Part shown: positions 36,805 to 47,500 of the stretch, piece after piece
Numbering within the stretch: position 1 is the first letter of the stretch
How the letters are laid out: each line of letters opens with the position of its first letter
DNA from: Acidobacteriota bacterium
GTDB taxonomy: Bacteria; Acidobacteriota; Blastocatellia; RBC074
Direction of reading: 5' to 3'
Assembly (NCBI GenBank): GCA_016789605.1
Contig: JAEUQO010000124.1
Coordinates: 1 to 50,023 of the forward strand
Length of the DNA stretch: 50,023 nt
Position numbers and translations under genes: made by a program
Notes under the pieces: generated by a model
What the model saw: the letters and a program-made list of their open reading frames with translations, nothing else
Databases searched by the model: none
Told to the model about the DNA's origin: nothing

Positions 36805-39754
36805 CGGTTCTCCTTTCCAACGACAGCACTTTGGGATCGGTGATGTCAGGGTTGGCGTTGGGGTTGTAAGCAAAGATCAGGCGAAACGGCACGTTGATGA
36901 CCGGCACTTGCACGCGAAATTCCAGACCCGCCGACGCGCGCATGTTTTCCAGAAAGTTAGTGGTTTTTTGTGACAGCCGCAGCAAGTTGTAGGAGCGCGC
37001 ATCACCCGTCAGGTAAATCTGGCGAAAGCCAGCGGGTAAACCGTTGCCGGTCGTGCCGCTCGATGCGTTAGCGCTATCGAGTTCATCGCGCGTGGCCAGC
37101 GTTCCCGACGAATTCACGATGACGCCCGTCGGCGTAATGGTCTGCTCGATGTAATTCGACGTGACGATCTGATCGCGGTATTTGCGCATGTCAAACACCG
37201 CGCCGATGTCGAAAAAGCTGGCCACCGATACCGGCCCCGCCAGCGGCATGCGGTATTCAAAGTTGAACAGCATGCGCGTATCGCCGCCGACCGCCGTGTA
37301 AAATGGAACTTCCTTGCCGTCGCTGTCTTTGCGCACGATGCGCTCGACGTTACAACCGGCGCTTTTGACTTCGCCACAGCCGTTTTCGGGCGCTTCAAAG
37401 GTATAGGCGCGCAAGACGCTCGCATGAATCGAACCGTCGGCGACCTCTTCCAGTTCGCCGGAGCTATTGAGCACTTTGGCTTTTACGTTGCGCGTCGAAC
37501 GAAAGTAGTCGTAGCGCACCACCGGCGAAATCGAATAGAAGTTGTAGCCGCGCACGTCGTTTTCGCCGCCCAGGAAGTAGCGTTCTGTAATCGGCACGCC
37601 GCCCACGAACGACAGCGATTGCGTGCTGACTGGCGTGCCGAAACTGCGCACGTGACCCGCCAGAAAGCGCATGCCGAAAACGTGCGGCCGGTCGGTTTCA
37701 GCGCGAAACAACGGTTTGAACAATTTGTATTCGATGCTGGGCGAAATCGTGTTGACGTCGCCGCCCAAAACTCCGCCTGAGAACGACAATCCCAGATAGA
37801 GGCTTTGTCCGCGCGTCGGATCAATTGCGGCGTTCAGCGTGTTGATGAACAAATTCGGAGTGATGCGGCTGGTCAGCAAACGGGGCTGGCTGTATGTGAC
37901 AGGGATGTCGTTTGACGTGTCGTTGTCGCGATTGACCGCCGGGTCTTTGATGCGTGACGTCGCCAGGTAATAAGACAGCCCCAACCGCGCAAATTGCGAA
38001 TAGCGGCGTAACCGCCGTGTGAACAGCGACAACGGCGCTGACATTTCGATGCTGCCGCCGACTGATTCCTGGGTGAAGAGCGAATCCAGATCAACCTTGC
38101 TCAGATCGAGCGTCGAGAAGAAGTTGCTGAAGGTGTTGTAACTGTTGCCGAAATATTGCTGGCGTTGCGCAAACAGGTTGATGCCCAGGCTGATCGGTTT
38201 GCCCAGCAGATATGGTTCCGTGAATCCCACCGAGGCGAAAATTTGCCGGTTGCCGCCAGAGAAACTTGCGCTCAGCGTTTGGCCATATCCCAGAAAGTTA
38301 TTGGTTGAATAACCCAGTCCGAAAAAGCTGCCCGCATAACCAGACACGCCGCCGTTGAGCGTCAGTTGCTGCTTGCCGCGCTCTTTCACCTGCACGTCAA
38401 TGTCTACGGTTTGGTCGCGGTCGTTGGTGCGTGTGATCGCGTCCTTGTCTTTGATTTCCTCAAACAGTCCCAACTGATTCAGCCGCAGCAGCGACAAATC
38501 CCAATACCGTTTGTTGTAAGGATCGCCCTCGTTCAACAACACTTCGCGGCGTAACACGCGGTCGCGCGTGCTGGTGTTGCCGATGAATTCCAGTCGCCGC
38601 AAGCTGAACTGGCGGCCTTCGTCCACCTCCAGGGTGATTTCGACTTCGCCTTCTTCCGGCGTTTTATCAATGAATTTCGGCACGAAATCCACGCTGGCCT
38701 GAATGTAGCCCTGTGTGCCGTACAAATCCTTGACGCCTTTGAAGACGTTTTCCTGAATCAATTTGGCGTTGATGTATTCGCCAGGTTTGAGCTGAGACAC
38801 GGCGGTGATTGCGCCTGCCTGAAAAATCGAAACGCCTTTTTCTTCGACCTTGGCGATTTTGTAGCGGCGGCCAACTTCGATGGGAATGGAGATTTTCAGC
38901 CCCGGCCCTTTTTTGCGCAGGCCCGGAATCGGCAGCGGAAAACCATTGCTGGCGATGCCGTCGGGGCTGACTTGCGGTTCGCCGATGCGCGCTTGCAGAT
39001 AGCCTTTGGTGCCCAGGTAAAAACGCACGCGTTCCAGGTCGTCTTGCAGCTTGTCTTTGAAATAGATGTCCTTTGACGTAAAGGTCGTAAACAAGCCCGC
39101 CTCTTTGACCAGCTTCATGGCGTTGCGCAACTGCCGTTCGGAAAAGCCGTCGCGCTCGCCGACAAACTCAATATCTTTGACGCGCACGCGTTCACCTTCG
39201 CTCACCTTGAAGAGCACAACCACGGAGGTGGCAGAAATCTCTTCGACTTCGAGTTCGATGGCGGCTTCGGGGAAGCCTTTTTCCGCCAAGACCTCTCGCA
39301 ACACGGCGCGCGCCGTATGCGCTTTGAGCGGATCGAACGGCGATTCCTTGCTGATGCCGACACGTCGCTCTTTGAACCGCGTCAGCACTTCGCTTTCGGT
39401 GGCGGATTTCAGATTGCGATATTCGATATCACGGATGATGGGATATTCCTTGACCTGAAAGATGATGATTTTGCCGCCGCGCGGCCCATCCACAACCGAC
39501 AGTTTGGCTGACAACGGATCGAAGATGCCCAGATTGATGACGGATTCAAAATCGCGCCGCGCCAGCGATTCGCTATACAAATCGCCCGGCTTGCTTTGCA
39601 CGCTATACAGAATCGTTTCTCTGGGAATGCGGCGATTGCCGCGCACTTCGATGTCTTCGACCAGCGCGCTTTGCGCCGTTGCCAGACGGGGCAGCGTCAG
39701 TAACAACGCCAGCGAAAAAAGTAAGAAGGTTGTTTGACGAGAAAGGCGAAACAT
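36773..39754 (-). CDS. bamA: BamA, outer-membrane protein assembly factor (Omp85)
   Basis: About 993 residues. The signal peptide is FRLSRQTTFLLFSLALLLTL then ATAQ. Then come POTRA repeats (VEDIEVRGNRRIPRETILY; IIRDIEYRNLKSATESEV; VKDIEFVGERDGFSERQLRN; and two more, including RRLEFIGNTSTRDRVLRREV), and an Omp85 barrel with GVPITERYFLGGENDVRGY, the VRGF-like motif on the barrel's L6 loop. It ends in VVRFSIGRTF with a terminal aromatic beta-signal. It inserts barrels such as the two TonB receptors into the outer membrane. It is longer than the E. coli protein, with insertions in the barrel. AGGAGA six bases before ATG 39754 fixes the start. Its 3-prime end overlaps the VWA-like gene by 32 bases. 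Confidence 0.92.
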   Translation of the reverse strand: MFRLSRQTTFLLFSLALLLTLPRLATAQSALVEDIEVRGNRRIPRETILYSVQSKPGDLYSESLARRDFESVINLGIFDPLSAKLSVVDGPRGGKIIIFQVKEYPIIRDIEYRNLKSATESEVLTRFKERRVGISKESPFDPLKAHTARAVLREVLAEKGFPEAAIELEVEEISATSVVVLFKVSEGERVRVKDIEFVGERDGFSERQLRNAMKLVKEAGLFTTFTSKDIYFKDKLQDDLERVRFYLGTKGYLQARIGEPQVSPDGIASNGFPLPIPGLRKKGPGLKISIPIEVGRRYKIAKVEEKGVSIFQAGAITAVSQLKPGEYINAKLIQENVFKGVKDLYGTQGYIQASVDFVPKFIDKTPEEGEVEITLEVDEGRQFSLRRLEFIGNTSTRDRVLRREVLLNEGDPYNKRYWDLSLLRLNQLGLFEEIKDKDAITRTNDRDQTVDIDVQVKERGKQQLTLNGGVSGYAGSFFGLGYSTNNFLGYGQTLSASFSGGNRQIFASVGFTEPYLLGKPISLGINLFAQRQQYFGNSYNTFSNFFSTLDLSKVDLDSLFTQESVGGSIEMSAPLSLFTRRLRRYSQFARLGLSYYLATSRIKDPAVNRDNDTSNDIPVTYSQPRLLTSRITPNLFINTLNAAIDPTRGQSLYLGLSFSGGVLGGDVNTISPSIEYKLFKPLFRAETDRPHVFGMRFLAGHVRSFGTPVSTQSLSFVGGVPITERYFLGGENDVRGYNFYSISPVVRYDYFRSTRNVKAKVLNSSGELEEVADGSIHASVLRAYTFEAPENGCGEVKSAGCNVERIVRKDSDGKEVPFYTAVGGDTRMLFNFEYRMPLAGPVSVASFFDIGAVFDMRKYRDQIVTSNYIEQTITPTGVIVNSSGTLATRDELDSANASSGTTGNGLPAGFRQIYLTGDARSYNLLRLSQKTTNFLENMRASAGLEFRVQVPVINVPFRLIFAYNPNANPDITDPKVLSLERRTVVRFSIGRTF

Positions 39755-39773
39755 AAAACTTCTCCTGCGTCCT

Positions 39774-39839
39774 GAGAGCGCTCGTGCGACGCGTGGACGA
39801 GTTTCGGCGAGGCGTCCGCGCGTGCGACTGAGCGCCCTC
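39774..39839 (-). terminator. Long imperfect hairpin between the protease and bamA
   Basis: GAGAGCGCTC (39774-39783) pairs with GAGCGCCCTC (39830-39839) with one mismatch, and inside GCGTGGACG (39791-39799) pairs with CGTCCGCGC (39813-39821), again with one mismatch. Between the two stems, CGTGCGAC is present as a direct repeat. It starts six bases beyond the protease stop and ends 19 bases before bamA, so it could terminate or attenuate transcription entering bamA. Confidence 0.5.
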
Positions 39840-39844
39840 AAGCT

Positions 39845-42800
39845 TTAATTGACCGCCACAGTCGTTGTTTGGCTGGTTTTGTCCGCAAACGACACGACCA
39901 GCGGCACGGCATTGCCGGTGGGCGCGTTGGCGGGAATTTTGACGTTGAGTTGCCACAGGCCTACAAAGCCCGGAGCCAAACCGCTAAAGCCGACTTCTGC
40001 CGCGACACCGCCGATGGTGACGGTCGGCGTGACGGCGGTCAGATAGAGCGGATTGCCATTGGCCGGAGCCGCAAAACCCGACGGCAACGTCAGCAACTGG
40101 CTGTTTGCGCCATCCAGCAATTGGCGGCCTTGTCCGTTGGCATAAACGATCAGAAAGCGGCCACGCGCTTCGGGCTTTGCGCCCGGCGCTGAACCGGCGC
40201 CGCCGTTCAAGGTGAAATCCTGATTGAGCGCGATGGCCTGGCCCTGGCCTGAAGCGTTGCGAGTGAACACGCCGGGCGCGGCATCGCTGACCACCAGATA
40301 TTCGCTGGCGGCCAATTGTCCCGCGCGCAGGATTTCGACCAGCGCCGTGCCTGCCGCCGTTTCAAACGGAAGCTGATAATTGATTTGGAAGGTTCCGTCG
40401 CCGGGCGCGCCCGCGAAAAAGAGCGGCGCTGTGACGCCATTCACGCGCACGGTGACTTGCGCCAGTTCGGTGGGCAATGGCGTGGCAGAGGCGGTTTCAG
40501 CGAACGACGTACCAGCGGGAAAACCCGCGCCAAAAGCGGCGACGATTTGGCCGGGCGCAACGCCGCGCGCAAAACTGGCGGCATTTACCGTGGCGACGGT
40601 TCCGGCTGTGGGCGAGGCATAGACTGCCGTGTCGGCCACGCGAAAACGCACGGACAGATTGTCAACAAATACGCCCTCGCCGCTTTGCGGAAAGCCATTG
40701 CGGCGGAATTGCAGTTCAACGCGGAAGAACACATCCGAATTGTCTTCGTCGTCATCGTCCACGTTGAACACGCCGTTGCCGCTGGCAAAGTTGTTGCCGC
40801 TGTAATGCACAAAACCAGTGTTGGCGACGTTCTGGGAATCCAGGTACAGCAGGTTGGTAAAGCTGTCTTCGGTTGCGCCGCTGTCGTCGGTCGAACGAAG
40901 CGAAACCGTGTTGTCGTACGTTCGCACGCGCACGATGAAAAAGTCGCCCGAGCTGGCGCTCGGTCTGATGTCGCCGGTGAAATCGGCTTTGACGTCTACG
41001 TCAAAAGAATCAATCTCGGCTTTCAGGTTGGCGGCGTTTTCCGGATTGCTGACCAGCCCGGTGGCTTCTGACACGAACAAGCCGGGTAGCGCGAGCTTGG
41101 GCGTCCACCAGCGCGTATCGTCATACACCTGACCATCGCTGCGGCTGGTTTCGCTGACGCCGTATCCGCGCCCGATGCCGCTGGGATCAGTCAAACTCGC
41201 GCGCGAACCGTTCAGGCCGGCGAATTGCGCATTGGTCAGCAACCAATCTCCATCAAAGAAATTCTTTTCGCTGGCGCGATTGTCGTGATCTTTGCGCTTT
41301 TTCCAGGTGGATTCGGGAACGACGATGACGCCCGCAGCGCCCGGGTCGGCTGTGGATTCAAAGCGCGTGCGATAGGTCACCAGCTTCAGTTGCGCCAGCG
41401 TCGAAAATTGTGTGACGAAGGGAACGCCATTGGCAGGCGTCAGCGTGACTTTGAAATTGATCTGCTGTCCAACGCGATCTGTGCCGTCATCGAGCAAGGT
41501 AATTTGCGCGGCGGCTGTTTTGCGCGCGCCTGCGGCCAGGTCGCCCGCATTCAGCGTTAACGCCTGCCCGGGATTTTGCCCGTTCAAACGAATGACGCTG
41601 GCTGGCACGGGGCTAAAACTATCAACTTCAACGCGCACGGCGATGCTGGTTGCGTTCAACGTGCTGGGATTGTTCAGCGTGATGGTGGCCGTGACGGTTT
41701 CGTTTTTGCTGATAAACGGATCGGCGTTGACGCCGCCGTTGACGTCAGCCGCAGCAAGTTCCAGCACGGGCTGTGCACCCGCAGTAAAGTTGCCGGTCGC
41801 GATTAACGCGTATCCCTGGCGGTTGGAATCAATTTTCTGGTCGCCCGGTTGCGCGGTGATTTGTGTTTGCCCATTGCCGGGAACGTTCGCACCGATTACA
41901 CGCACGGTGTACGTGCCGGGAAGCGGATGTTGTATGTAAACGCCTTCGACTGGATTGCGATTGTCAAACTCAGCGCTGGCGGCAGGTTCTGACCAGGCGT
42001 TTTTGAAATTCAGATTGCCGCGAAACACGTTGCCCGCCGGATCAACGACTTCCAAATCGAGATTGTTGACCAGCGCGATGATCGAACCGATGGCGGCGCG
42101 CGGATCAGACCAGGCGAGTGTAATGCGCAACGGTTCGACGTTGCTGACGTTGGTGATCTGGTAGGTATGTGTCTGGCCGGTGGTCAGCGCGACATTTGGC
42201 GCAGGCCGCGCGGTTTCGCTGGCTGTGGCGCCGTTGTAGATGTCGGCTAGCACGCGCAATTCGCGCCGGTCGCCGGCAAAATACAGCGCATCATCGAGCG
42301 CAATGCGGCCCCAGCCTTGCCCACTGTTGGGCAAGGCGCCGCTGGTGCTGATCGGGTAATTGCTGCCGCTGAACCGGCCCGTCAGATTCCGCCCGGAATT
42401 GAGCAACACGGCTTTGACCAGCGCGTTTGACGGCGTGAAGCTGTTGCCCGACGTTTTGGCTCCGCTGGGATAAAAGCCATCGGTGAAATATTGCCGCACG
42501 AGCAACGCGCTGCCCGCCGCCATTGCCGACGCAAAGCTGGTCCCGCTGCGGGCCGTTTCGAGCAATTCGCTTTCATTGTTCGGATCCGCGCCGTTGACGG
42601 CGGCGTCTTTGGCGGTTTTAGACGTCGAGCTGCCATATGACGAAGACACCGCGCTGTCAGGGTCTTCGGTTGCGCCGATGACCGTGCCGGGCGCAACGAG
42701 GTCCGGCTTGATGCGTCCGTCGAACGTCGGTCCGTGGTTGCTGTATTTGGCCAGGTTTTCTAAACGGCCATTGCCCGTCGGACTGTCGCACGCGCCCACA

Positions 42801-44449
42801 ACCAGATTGTTTTTGGCGGCGTTCGTGATTTGATAATCGCCCGAACTGTTGTTGCCCGCCGAAAAGAAAACCGTGTAATCGCGCAACCGCCACATGATGT
42901 CGTCAATGTCGGCGGCATCCTGGTCATAGATGGCGGGCGGCGCCGGGCCGTAGCTGTTGTTATGCACGCGTACGCCGCTGCTATACGCCTGTTGATGGAT
43001 CAATGCCTGACTGACGGAATCCACGCCAGGCAACTGGCCGCTGGGGTGGCCCACGTCTTGAAACACGAGGCGAGCATCTGGCGCAATGCCGTCGCCCGTC
43101 GAACGCGTGGCGATGCCCGGCACTGCGCCAGTGCCATTCGCCCCGTAATTTCGTCCGACGGCGACGCTGGTTGTCAGCGTGCCGTGATAGCTGGCGCTGC
43201 TGTCGTCATAGGCGACAGCGTTCAGATAGCGCGTGCCCGATTGTTTGACCGGATCGAGCGATTGTCCGCCATTGGGATTGTCTTTGAGTTCTAAAAAGCT
43301 GCTGCTGCCGAGCAGGTAATACGCCAGCACTTTGTTGTTCTGGTTGGTGATTCTGAAGGGCAACAAACCGCTCGACAGCGAGGCCGAAGTCGTCGCGTAA
43401 GACAGCGTTTGCGATGAGGCGTTGCCATCCAGCCGAAATTGCGCGTGGTCTGTGTCCAGCCCCGAATCCGCCGTGCCATACACCTGACCAGCGCCGGTCA
43501 ATCCCTGACGATACAGCGGAGTGTCGCCATACGCCTGTCCCGATTGCACGGCGCGCACGCCGTTGTCGTTTTGCAGCAAGTGCGGGCGACGTTGCTCAAT
43601 CCACTCCACGCCTTCCACACCGGCCAGGGTCGCCAACAGGTTCGGCAACTCTGCGGGCCGCACTGCCAACACCACCCACATCCGGTGATCGCCGCGTTCT
43701 TCGACAATAGACGCAATCGCCTGTGATTGTTGCGTGATTGATTCTCTGAGTGAAGCCGAGTTTTCACCGCGAAAGCTCAAGACCGAAATATGAATCAGAG
43801 CGGCTTCGTGATCAGTTGTCGCCGCTGCTTGCGCGCTGCTGGTTTCTTCCGTCAGCCAGACCAACTCTGGCGCAAGCTTCAAACCTGCGCCATAAGCGCC
43901 AACCCAGCGTACCTGTGCCAGGTTTTTGGCTTGGGTGATTTGTTCGACAGAAGCTTTAACCAGATAAGCGTTGTTGGGCAGATAGCCGCTGATTTCAAGC
44001 CCGAGCGCGCGCAAACTTTCCGTCCAGGCCGGTTGAATTCGGTTGCGATACTGGATGATGAAATACCCGCGCGCCACCTCGGCTTCGCTGTTGGCGGATT
44101 TTTGTGCGTTCGCTTTGGCGGTCAACTTTAACCGCGACGTTGCCGCCGCCAGATTGGTGGTTTCCAGCTTGACGTTGCCGAGCGCAACCGGCGCAGGCTC
44201 TTTTTGTAACGGGTCGAAGAGCGCAGCACGCGTCATCAGATAGCGGGCATCATTGCTCTTGTTTTCCAGTTCACGGCGCTGCGCCAGCCAGGCAGCGTTA
44301 TGTCGCGCCAGCGTCGCTGTCGTTGTTGTTGCGGCTGGTGATTGGCGCGCCGTCGTTTTTTTGACTGCGGCGGTCAGCACCAGCGCAATGCACATGGTTA
44401 GGGCGATGCCATAACAAAGCGCGTTGAGATGTCGTTTGCTAAGACTCAC
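39845..44449 (-). CDS. Secreted S8 (subtilisin-like) serine protease with TIGR03437 C-terminal domain
   Basis: About 1534 residues. A signal or anchor segment near residues 7-27 is followed by a prodomain-like region of about 290 residues. The catalytic triad is visible: Asp328 in GTADSGLDTDH, His422 in SYHGTLTTSVAVG, and Ser638 in SGTSFASAMAAG. After the catalytic domain come beta-rich domains (one resembling a P-type sandwich with TYQITNVSNVEPLRITLAWS) and, from about residue 1290, the TIGR03437 domain (VAPGQIVAAFGAGFPAGT; FVGLWQLNVKIPANAPTG). It is expected to act outside the cell or on the surface. GTG at 44449 is preferred over ATG 44512 because of GGAG eight bases upstream. Confidence 0.87.
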   Translation of the reverse strand: MSLSKRHLNALCYGIALTMCIALVLTAAVKKTTARQSPAATTTTATLARHNAAWLAQRRELENKSNDARYLMTRAALFDPLQKEPAPVALGNVKLETTNLAAATSRLKLTAKANAQKSANSEAEVARGYFIIQYRNRIQPAWTESLRALGLEISGYLPNNAYLVKASVEQITQAKNLAQVRWVGAYGAGLKLAPELVWLTEETSSAQAAATTDHEAALIHISVLSFRGENSASLRESITQQSQAIASIVEERGDHRMWVVLAVRPAELPNLLATLAGVEGVEWIEQRRPHLLQNDNGVRAVQSGQAYGDTPLYRQGLTGAGQVYGTADSGLDTDHAQFRLDGNASSQTLSYATTSASLSSGLLPFRITNQNNKVLAYYLLGSSSFLELKDNPNGGQSLDPVKQSGTRYLNAVAYDDSSASYHGTLTTSVAVGRNYGANGTGAVPGIATRSTGDGIAPDARLVFQDVGHPSGQLPGVDSVSQALIHQQAYSSGVRVHNNSYGPAPPAIYDQDAADIDDIMWRLRDYTVFFSAGNNSSGDYQITNAAKNNLVVGACDSPTGNGRLENLAKYSNHGPTFDGRIKPDLVAPGTVIGATEDPDSAVSSSYGSSTSKTAKDAAVNGADPNNESELLETARSGTSFASAMAAGSALLVRQYFTDGFYPSGAKTSGNSFTPSNALVKAVLLNSGRNLTGRFSGSNYPISTSGALPNSGQGWGRIALDDALYFAGDRRELRVLADIYNGATASETARPAPNVALTTGQTHTYQITNVSNVEPLRITLAWSDPRAAIGSIIALVNNLDLEVVDPAGNVFRGNLNFKNAWSEPAASAEFDNRNPVEGVYIQHPLPGTYTVRVIGANVPGNGQTQITAQPGDQKIDSNRQGYALIATGNFTAGAQPVLELAAADVNGGVNADPFISKNETVTATITLNNPSTLNATSIAVRVEVDSFSPVPASVIRLNGQNPGQALTLNAGDLAAGARKTAAAQITLLDDGTDRVGQQINFKVTLTPANGVPFVTQFSTLAQLKLVTYRTRFESTADPGAAGVIVVPESTWKKRKDHDNRASEKNFFDGDWLLTNAQFAGLNGSRASLTDPSGIGRGYGVSETSRSDGQVYDDTRWWTPKLALPGLFVSEATGLVSNPENAANLKAEIDSFDVDVKADFTGDIRPSASSGDFFIVRVRTYDNTVSLRSTDDSGATEDSFTNLLYLDSQNVANTGFVHYSGNNFASGNGVFNVDDDDEDNSDVFFRVELQFRRNGFPQSGEGVFVDNLSVRFRVADTAVYASPTAGTVATVNAASFARGVAPGQIVAAFGAGFPAGTSFAETASATPLPTELAQVTVRVNGVTAPLFFAGAPGDGTFQINYQLPFETAAGTALVEILRAGQLAASEYLVVSDAAPGVFTRNASGQGQAIALNQDFTLNGGAGSAPGAKPEARGRFLIVYANGQGRQLLDGANSQLLTLPSGFAAPANGNPLYLTAVTPTVTIGGVAAEVGFSGLAPGFVGLWQLNVKIPANAPTGNAVPLVVSFADKTSQTTTVAVN

Positions 44450-44485
44450 GAGGACTACTCCAGGGCGATTTGAGACGCACTTTCC

Positions 44486-44525
44486 CTGAACTGGCACGCG
44501 CGTTCTGTACACGCGCGCCAGTCAG
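44486..44525 (-). terminator. GC-rich hairpin after the second TonB receptor
   Basis: CTGA, CTGGC and GCGCGT on the left pair with ACGCGC, GCCAG and TCAG on the right, with small bulges, giving about 15 pairs around a short loop. It lies between the receptor stop (44561) and the protease start (44449) on the minus strand. No T-run is present, so it may be an attenuator rather than an intrinsic terminator. Confidence 0.45.
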
Positions 44526-44560
44526 GTGAAAGCGCTTTGTTCAGCCGGTGAATGTTTGCG

Positions 44561-47500
44561 TTAGAAGATGAGCCGAATGGCGAATTGCACGTTGCGCCGT
44601 CCGTTGCGTTGCGCCGGAACGTAGTTGTACCGGCTGAGGTCTGTCTGTTGTCCGATCACGAACAGATTCGCGTGATTGAACACGTTGTAAACCTCGCCAC
44701 GGAATTGCAACGTCGCCCATTCTTTGACGCGCACGGTTTTGAACAATCCGATATCCAGGTTGTATGAACCCGGTCCACGGAAGCTGTTGCGCGCCGTCAT
44801 CGAAGAAGGGAACGGTCCAAAGATCGAAGTGCCGGTACGCGAATTGACGTAGCTGCCAGCGGTCAGCCCGCTCAGGTCAATATACGAAAAGCGATTGGCT
44901 GTGCTGAGCGCTGCCGGTGTGTCAGAGCCGCTGGTGCTGGCATTGCCGATGGCACGGATGCAAACGTTGTTGGCCGATTTTGTGCAATCGTACACGGTGA
45001 ACGGCGTACCTGTTTGCGCCGAGAAAATCCCTGACAGGCTCAAACCGCTGAGCAAATGTTTGTATAGGTAGCCCGTGATGGTCGAAGGCTGAAAACCCGG
45101 TTGATACGGAATGTCCCAGACCCCACTGACAACCAGGCGATGGCGGATGTCGAAATCTGAATAGCCTTTATCCAGATCAGGGGTGAAAGGATCGAGGAAG
45201 CCAAAGTTGAAGTTGTTGGCGGCTTCGCTCAGGGTCGAGCTGAGGTTGTCTTTGGCGGTTGCCCAGGTATAGCGCGTGCTAAAGAGCAATCCGCGCGTCA
45301 GGAAGTTACGACCGTCCAGGCCGACCGTTACGCTTTGGTAATCAGAATAGCCCTGATTCGTCAGCATGTTGATGTCGGCGTATTGTTTGTTGAGGCGCGC
45401 GGTGCAATTGCCCGTCGTGCAAGTATCGCCCAGGTACACATTGCCAGAGCCGATGCGGTTGAAATTTGACATCGCATACAGATCGCGGCCTTGTGAACCG
45501 GAATAGTCCACTGACGCCACCAGATTGCGCGCCAGTTCGCGTTGCAACGACAAATTCCAGAACCGCGCTGATGCCGTTTTCAGTTGCGGATCAATCGCGG
45601 TCAGGTTCGTTTGCGGAATGGTCAGGCGACCAGATTCGTCAAACGGGCCGGTGTTGCTGTCGGTGATATCAATGCCGGAAATGTTGGTTCCGGCGATCAA
45701 GGCAATCTGAGCGTAATTGGGCGGGTTCTGAATGATGCTGACGATGGCGTTGTCGAATGCGCGATCAAACGCGACGCCATATCCGCCACGCAAACTGGTG
45801 CGTCCGTCGCCAAAAACGTCCCAGGCAAATCCGACACGCGGCGCATAGTTGTTGGTATCCGAACGATAAAACCCGCCGATGCCGCTGCCGGAAGTCAATT
45901 GCACTTTGCCGTTGCGAATCTGTTCGTACAGGTTTGCGCCTTGTCCCAGATAGAAATTGCTGTCGAGCTTTTCGTCGCGATTGTGTGGGACGCTGAAAAA
46001 TTCATAGCGCACGCCGAGGTTTAGCGTCAGGTTACGTTTCAGACGCCAGGTGTCGTTCAGATAACCGGCGGCTTCCTGATAACGATTGCTGCGTGTGAAG
46101 TTGGGGGCTTCGGCGGGCAAGGTCAACGATTCGCCGGGGAATTTGCCGCGCGGATCAAGCGAACCTGTGAAGCTGTAAAGCTTGCCTTTGACCAGGTTGT
46201 CGAGCGCCAGACCGAAATTGTTTCCGCTGCCGAGCACCTGGACGGCGTTTTGGTACGCGCCGTACGTGCGGTTGTCTTGCGTAAAACTATACAGCCCGCC
46301 AAACCGCAATTCGTGTTTGCGCCACAAATACGTTCCATCCTGATAAATCTGATAAACATTTTGCGGCCCGCCAAACGGCAGGGCTGTGCTGCCTGTCGTG
46401 GAATAGCCGGGCAAGGTGATTTCGTAACCGTCAATGGTTGGCGCGGTGTTGCCAAAAAAGCTCAGGCCCGGCACGGAACCGGCGCTGCCCAGTGGTTGTT
46501 TGTATTCCAGCCGATTGATGGCCAGACGCGTTTGTGTGATCAGCCGCGCGTTGTGCGCTTGCGTCAATGAAATAGACAGATTGTCGTTTTGCAGTTGCGT
46601 GCCTGTGTTGAATCCGCTGTAGGGGCTGAAACTGTTGGTGCCGTCAAACAGCGTTTGGCGATCCGTGCCAAAGCGTATGTTGACGGTTTCTTTGTTGCTG
46701 AAGTTGTAATCCAGCCGCACGACCGATTGCAGCGTGTTTTGCGGATCGCCGCCGCCCGCATCGGCTGCACGGCGGTTTTCGACCTGTCCAAACACGATCT
46801 TGTCGGATTTGATTTTGTCGAATGCGCCGCCTTTGATGATCGGGAACAAGCTGGCGATTTCGGCTTTGGTGTAAAGCTTGCTGGCGTTGTCGTCGTTGTC
46901 GGCAGGCAAACTGTTGCTCAGGTTGAAAAGCCCGAAGTAATTGCGCGTGGCTTCTGCCGACGCCGCAAGCAAATCAGACGACGGCACAATGCTGATGACC
47001 GGCGTGCTGCTGCGCACTTTGGTCCATTCCGTGCTGTTAAAGAAATACAGCTTTTCGGCAATTGCCGGCCCGCCGATGGAATAGCCGTATTGGTTGCGCG
47101 TGAAGGTTCCTTTTTCCAGCCCTTTGGCATTGTTATCAAAGGTATTTGACGACAACGCCGACACACGATTGAAACCATACGCCGTGCCGTGATATCCGCT
47201 GCCGCCTGATTTGGTCACCACGTTTACGATACCGCCTGCTGCGCGGCCATATTCCGCTGACAACCCGCCGGTGATTACGCGAAATTCCTGCACCGATTCA
47301 AGCGGGACGCGCTGACCGATTTGCGCCGAAAACTGGTTGTTGTTGACCGCGCCGTCTTGCAAAAAGTTGATGCTGGACGCGCGTTGACCGTTGATCGCCA
47401 ATCCGACGCCGCGATTGGATGTGCCCGGTGCAACGTTTCCCGCCAGCGCCACCAGATCATAGGGATTGCGCGTCAGCGTGGGCAGATCGCGTATTTGTTT

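Noticed and set aside
40316..41071. Plus-strand open frame of 251 codons opposite the S8 protease
   Set aside because: Antisense to a convincing protease gene and without recognisable motifs.
42536..43466. Possibility that the protease is an inactive homologue because the triad residues are far apart
   Set aside because: Asp, His and Ser each sit in intact family motifs; the wide His-Ser gap fits larger S8 family members.
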